55,312 nt of DNA, from contig CALFCI010000085.1 in assembly GCA_937951135.1 (NCBI GenBank), positions 1 to 55,312 on the forward strand, in the 5' to 3' direction. Made by a program: the position numbers and the translations under genes. Below are positions 52,003 through 55,312 of this stretch, piece after piece. Every line of letters starts with the position of its first letter. The first letter of the stretch is position 1. This DNA is from an uncultured Aquimarina sp. GTDB taxonomy: Bacteria; Bacteroidota; Bacteroidia; Flavobacteriales; Flavobacteriaceae. The notes under the pieces are model-generated. The model searched no databases and had not been told where the DNA came from. It saw only the letters and a list, made by a program, of their open reading frames with translations.

Positions 52003-52080
52003 ATTTGGTTGTTAGTTTTCAGTTGACGGTTGATGGTTGTCAGTTGATGGTTGTCAGTTGATAGTTGATAGTTTTTTTAA
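52003..52080. repeat. Degenerate 7-bp tandem repeat upstream of the DASS gene
   Basis: About ten units with period 7, such as TCAGTTG, ACGGTTG, ATGGTTG, TCAGTTG, ATGGTTG, TCAGTTG, ATAGTTG, ATAGTTT. The array starts 4 bp before the ATG. The core word GTTGATG is the same as in the 53583 and 1841 arrays. Confidence 0.8.
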
Positions 52081-52125
52081 TAATAGATATAGCTAATGGT
52101 TGATGGTTGATTTTTAAATCAAAAT

Positions 52126-52193
52126 GTCACATTGAGCATGTCGAAATGTTATTAAACGCACTGCTAAATAAGTCTTCGACATGCTCAGACTAA
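52126..52193. repeat. Inverted repeat with AGCATGTCGAA arms
   Basis: GTCACATTGAGCATGTCGAA (52126-52145) and TTCGACATGCTCAGACTAAC (52174-52193) pair over most of 20 bp across a 28-bp loop. A relative (CTTCGACAAGCTCTCAGTCT) lies inside the 47391 element. It lies between the two transporter genes. Confidence 0.6.
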
Positions 52194-52225
52194 CAAGGAA
52201 GGAATGGCTTACATTCTCTATTTCT

Positions 52226-52262
52226 CAATACTTAATACTCAATACTAACATCTTAATACTAA
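52226..52262. repeat. Heptamer array at the 3' side of the DAACS gene
   Basis: Units CAATACT, TAATACT, CAATACT, AACATCT, TAATACT repeat with period 7, 3 bp after the DAACS stop. On the minus strand they read AGTATTA, like the TTAGTAT array before hisH. Confidence 0.7.
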
Positions 52263-52265
52263 TTC

Positions 52266-53582
52266 TCACAACTCATCATCCCAATTCTTTACTTTAGGCT
52301 CTCCCAACTTCCCAACAGATTTGGCTACGATCATGGATACCGTAGCATCACCAGTTACATTAATTGTAGTTCGTAGCATATCCAATGGGCGGTCTACCGC
52401 AAAAATCAAAGCTAAACCTATAGGTAATTTATCAGACGGAAACCCAATCGCTTCTAATACAATCACCAACATGACCATGCCAGCACCTGGCACTGCGGCC
52501 GAGCCTATAGAGGCTAATAAAGCGGTTAAAACGATTGTAATTTGATTGCTAAATGTTAGTCCTTCTGGCCATAAGACTTGCATAATAAACACCGCTGCTA
52601 CCGCTTGATATAAACTGGTTCCATCCATATTGATAGTTGCTCCAACAGGCAACACAAAACTAGAGACTTCTTTATCAACACCAAGATGTTCTTCTACACG
52701 CTCCATGGTTACCGGCAATGTAGCTGCACTAGAACTGGTTGAAAATGCTAATAATTGTGCGGGGCTGATTTGTTTTAAAAACCAAAGAGGTGATTTTTTG
52801 GTCAGCACTACAATCAGTATACAATAGAATACAACCATCAATACTAATCCAAAAATGACAACCCCTGCATAGCGTAACAATGCCAATAAAATATCGGGAT
52901 CATCCGAGGTTACGACCACATTCGTTAATAATGCAAATACTGCAAATGGAGCAGATAACATAATGAGATCTACCATTTTAAGTACTACATCATTTAGACT
53001 ATCAAAAAACTTTTTTAAGGGTTTGGCCTGTTCTGGCTTCACTAACAACATACAAATCCCCATAAAAATGGTAAAAAAGATGACTTGTAACATCATTTTA
53101 TTGTTACTCATGGCCTCCATAGCATTTTCAGGCACCATATCGACAAGAAATTGCAATGGACCTTGCTCTTTTTGACGACTGGCTTCCTCTATCCGTTCTG
53201 CTATTTTAGCATCACCCGCATACTCGGTAGTGAGTTTTGTAATGGTTTCTGGAGTGATCCCATCGCCTGGTTTTAAAACATTTACCAGCACCAAGCCTAT
53301 ACATATCGCTACTACAGTAGTGAGTATATAAATAATAATTGTACGTCCTCCTATTGTCTTAAATTTAGATATATCCTGAAGGTCTGAAATCCCTTTAATC
53401 AAAGAAGCAACGATCAAAGGCACTGCGATCAACTTCAATAGGCTTACAAAAATAGTTCCCAAAGGCTTGATCCAATCGCTAACCGTTTCTTTTCCCCAAG
53501 GAAATTGCGTCATTAAAAATCCAAAAAGAATACCGGCAATCATTCCGATTAAAATTTGCCAATGCAATGCTAGTTTTTTCAT
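52266..53582 (-). CDS. Dicarboxylate/amino acid:cation symporter (DAACS family)
   Basis: A 438-residue GltP/DctA-type membrane protein with about eight helices and the two re-entrant hairpins. The signature SSSAATLPVTMERVEEHLG (about 291-309) is present, as are NMDGTSLYQAVAAVFIMQV and GAAVPGAGMVMLVIVLEAIGFP-like GSAAVPGAGMVMLVIVLE. Members take up glutamate, aspartate or C4-dicarboxylates with Na+ or H+. It follows a palindrome and a GTTGATG heptamer array, and faces the DASS gene in tandem. Confidence 0.93.
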   Translation of the reverse strand: MKKLALHWQILIGMIAGILFGFLMTQFPWGKETVSDWIKPLGTIFVSLLKLIAVPLIVASLIKGISDLQDISKFKTIGGRTIIIYILTTVVAICIGLVLVNVLKPGDGITPETITKLTTEYAGDAKIAERIEEASRQKEQGPLQFLVDMVPENAMEAMSNNKMMLQVIFFTIFMGICMLLVKPEQAKPLKKFFDSLNDVVLKMVDLIMLSAPFAVFALLTNVVVTSDDPDILLALLRYAGVVIFGLVLMVVFYCILIVVLTKKSPLWFLKQISPAQLLAFSTSSSAATLPVTMERVEEHLGVDKEVSSFVLPVGATINMDGTSLYQAVAAVFIMQVLWPEGLTFSNQITIVLTALLASIGSAAVPGAGMVMLVIVLEAIGFPSDKLPIGLALIFAVDRPLDMLRTTINVTGDATVSMIVAKSVGKLGEPKVKNWDDEL

Positions 53583-53636
53583 AATGATGGTTGATGGTTG
53601 ATGGTTGATGGTTGATGGTTGATGGTTGATGGTTGA
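53583..53636. repeat. GTTGATG heptamer array upstream of DAACS
   Basis: At least seven units ATGGTTG in a nearly perfect row start at the base next to the DAACS ATG. It is the least degenerate heptamer array of the window. Confidence 0.85.
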
Positions 53637-53663
53637 AAATTAAAGCATTACACTATCAAAAAC

Positions 53664-53683
53664 AAACAGATGGCCATCTGTTT
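53664..53683. promoter_or_regulatory. 20-bp perfect palindrome upstream of DAACS
   Basis: AAACAGATGGCCATCTGTTT is perfectly symmetric, 81 bp upstream of the DAACS start. It has the size of a dimeric regulator's binding site, and the rest of the 317-bp spacer to aroC shows no gene. Confidence 0.45.
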
Positions 53684-53899
53684 AAAGACAAATATTTTCC
53701 CAATTGAAATCAGACACAAGGTGACTTTACTTACCTGCTGTGCCACAAGTAAATTACAAGAACCCAAATAGTACGAATACCTCATGCTAGCGTTTTGCTT
53801 CATAAGGTTTCTGTTATTTAGTTCAAAAAAAATAGGATGCTATTAACTTTGGTAAACTAAGATCGATCACTCCGAACTCATCACTCTAATAAACCTTCT

Positions 53900-54964
53900 T
53901 TATCGTTTTACCGTTCTATTCATTAACCAGTAATCGGCTAATACTAAAGCCGCCATTGCTTCTACAATAGGTACAGCTCTAGGCACTACACAAGGATCAT
54001 GCCTTCCTTTTCCTTCCATAGTTACGATATTCCCATCTTTATCAATTGTATCCTGATCTTGCATGATAGTCGCTACAGGCTTAAAAGCTACATTAAAATA
54101 AATATCCATACCATTGGATATTCCGCCTTGTATACCTCCAGAAAGATTAGTTTTTGTGGTCCCATCGGCATTAAATAAATCGTTATGCTGACTCCCTTTT
54201 AAGACTGCTCCATCAAATCCACTACCGTATTCAAATCCTTTTACTGCATTAATGGATAACATAGCTTTTCCTAACTCCGCATGTAACTTATCAAAAACAG
54301 GTTCTCCTAAACCAACAGGAACTCCAGAAATCACACAACTTACAATACCACCTACAGTATCTCCTTCTTTTCGGATTTGCTTGATGTACTTTTCCATCGC
54401 TACTGCTTTTTCTGTATCTGGGCAACGTACGATGTTACTTTCAGTTAATGAGAAATCCAAATCAGTATGTGGAGTATCTAGCTTGATATGTCCTACGCCA
54501 CTTACATAAGCGTTAATTTGTAATTCTGGAAACACTTGTTTCGCAATAGCTCCTGCGACTACTCTACTTGCAGTTTCTCTAGCAGAAGAACGTCCACCAC
54601 CTCTATAATCCCGAACACCATATTTTTGATCATAGGTATAATCTGCATGAGACGGACGGTATGAATCTTTAATATGAGAATAATCCTTAGATTTTTGATT
54701 TGCATTCTTAATGACAAAACCAATAGGAGTTCCAGTAGTAACGTTTTCAAAAATACCAGAATAAAATTCTACGGTATCTGGCTCTTTACGTTGTGTAACA
54801 ATTGCGGATTGCCCTGGTTTACGTCGATCTAGTTCATTTTGAATTGCTTCCAAATCTAATGTTACTCCCGCTGGACATCCATCAATCACTCCGCCTATAG
54901 CCACACCATGAGACTCTCCAAAAGTTGTTACCTTAAATAAATTTCCGAAAGTATTTCCTGCCAT
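53900..54964 (-). CDS. aroC: AroC, chorismate synthase
   Basis: The last step of the shikimate pathway, FMN-dependent elimination of phosphate from EPSP. The open frame reaches to a TTG at 54982, but this lies inside a promoter-like TACTTTTG. The ATG at 54964 ([20 protein letters not shown], 354 residues) is therefore the start. Signatures are [18 protein letters not shown] (about 17-34), [22 protein letters not shown] and [12 protein letters not shown] with [13 protein letters not shown]. The gene is monocistronic. Confidence 0.97.
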   Translation of the reverse strand: MAGNTFGNLFKVTTFGESHGVAIGGVIDGCPAGVTLDLEAIQNELDRRKPGQSAIVTQRKEPDTVEFYSGIFENVTTGTPIGFVIKNANQKSKDYSHIKDSYRPSHADYTYDQKYGVRDYRGGGRSSARETASRVVAGAIAKQVFPELQINAYVSGVGHIKLDTPHTDLDFSLTESNIVRCPDTEKAVAMEKYIKQIRKEGDTVGGIVSCVISGVPVGLGEPVFDKLHAELGKAMLSINAVKGFEYGSGFDGAVLKGSQHNDLFNADGTTKTNLSGGIQGGISNGMDIYFNVAFKPVATIMQDQDTIDKDGNIVTMEGKGRHDPCVVPRAVPIVEAMAALVLADYWLMNRTVKR

Positions 54965-54979
54965 TATGATAATTTTTGA

Positions 54980-54987
54980 CAAAAGTA
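54980..54987 (-). promoter_or_regulatory. Candidate -7 promoter element of aroC
   Basis: TACTTTTG on the minus strand is a perfect TAnnTTTG match. It lies 16 bp upstream of the ATG at 54964 and covers the alternative TTG at 54982, which argues for the shorter protein. Confidence 0.55.
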
Positions 54988-55064
54988 ATTGTTAATCTTT
55001 ATATACACGAAAGGAAATGGAGATAAAATAAGATTAAATTGAGATCAAACAAGATTAAATTGTT

Positions 55065-55239
55065 ATGAAACCGGAGTATTTGTTCCTCAACATAGTTTTG
55101 CTCTTATACCTTTTTGAACTTTACCTTGTGATCACATCCACTCCCAATACTACAAAAGAATGCAGGTTAAACGGAAGCCATTGAAAGAGCCTATTCCGTC
55201 CAATCAAGTTGTCTATTTAGAACTAAAAAAAGTAGAAAA
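55065..55239 (+). other. Possible remnants of small reading frames at the right edge
   Basis: Two overlapping plus-strand frames occur. One (55065-55184) starts MKPEYLFLNIVLLLYLFELY, a single hydrophobic helix, and ends after 39 residues. The other starts at an ATG near 55155 with MQVKRKPLKEPIPSNQVVYL and ends after 29 residues. They may be frameshifted remains of one small gene; neither has a promoter that I can defend. Confidence 0.2.
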
Positions 55240-55312
55240 AGAAGGTTAGCAATATGGTTTTTATTCTATAATCAATAGTTAGGTCTTCAACGAAATAAAA
55301 AAACCTTTAGAT

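Noticed and set aside
52003..53636. Heptamer arrays considered as a CRISPR array
   Set aside because: The units are 7 bp without spacers, there is no repeat of 25-35 bp, and no cas gene is present.

Overview
The window is a compact stretch of low-GC chromosome from a member of the Bacteroidota, almost certainly Flavobacteriaceae (a marine Aquimarina- or Kordia-like organism is my guess; the genus cannot be fixed from sequence alone). The evidence is PorX of the type IX secretion system, a TonB-dependent receptor with a DUF4249 partner, the LpxC-FabZ fusion, SemiSWEET, promoters of the TAnnTTTG type, and weak or absent Shine-Dalgarno sequences. No rRNA, tRNA, CRISPR array, phage or intact insertion sequence was recognised.

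Layout. (1) 1-142: start of an unidentified acidic protein running off the left edge. (2) 303-9158, minus strand: a complete histidine operon, hisG-[GNAT]-hisD-hisC-hisB-hisH-[four-helix-bundle]-hisA-hisF-hisIE. It is preceded by a His-rich leader peptide and an intrinsic terminator, a classical attenuator. Its spacers are full of degenerate 7-bp tandem repeats, palindromes and one MITE-like element. (3) 9352-12533, plus strand: a putative RiPP unit, consisting of a small secreted Cys-containing precursor, an MNIO (DUF692) enzyme 6 bp downstream, and a sodium:solute symporter. This is the best candidate for an undescribed system. (4) 12776-19932, minus: prohibitin-like SPFH protein, a membrane-anchored VWA-like protein, and two tandem WG-repeat paralogues. 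(5) 20097-28120, minus: fabG, sucD, a second LpxD-like acyltransferase, efp, lpxA, lpxC-fabZ, lpxD and an HD-domain phosphohydrolase. The run from the HD gene to efp is tightly packed around lipid A synthesis. (6) 28274-32033, plus: porX, tsaE, alanine dehydrogenase and a small membrane-anchored protein. (7) 32107-36149: GNAT, proline dehydrogenase, aroB, a small conserved-looking protein and a cold-shock-domain protein. (8) 36438-42348, minus: DUF4249 lipoprotein, TonB receptor, a 322-bp inverted-repeat element, a 7-TM AraC regulator and a secreted protein. (9) 42556-48181: rlmF, DEAD/DEAH helicase, a coiled-coil-like protein, an AraC regulator, SemiSWEET and rluE. (10) 48268-54964, minus: a large orphan secreted protein, a DASS transporter, a dicarboxylate/amino-acid:cation symporter and aroC.

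The genome is unusually rich in short intergenic repeats. Palindromes sit exactly at stop codons (hisG, GNAT, hisD, efp), degenerate heptamer arrays sit directly in front of start codons (hisIE, hisF, hisA, hisH and both carboxylate transporters), and several dispersed inverted repeats recur within the 55 kb.
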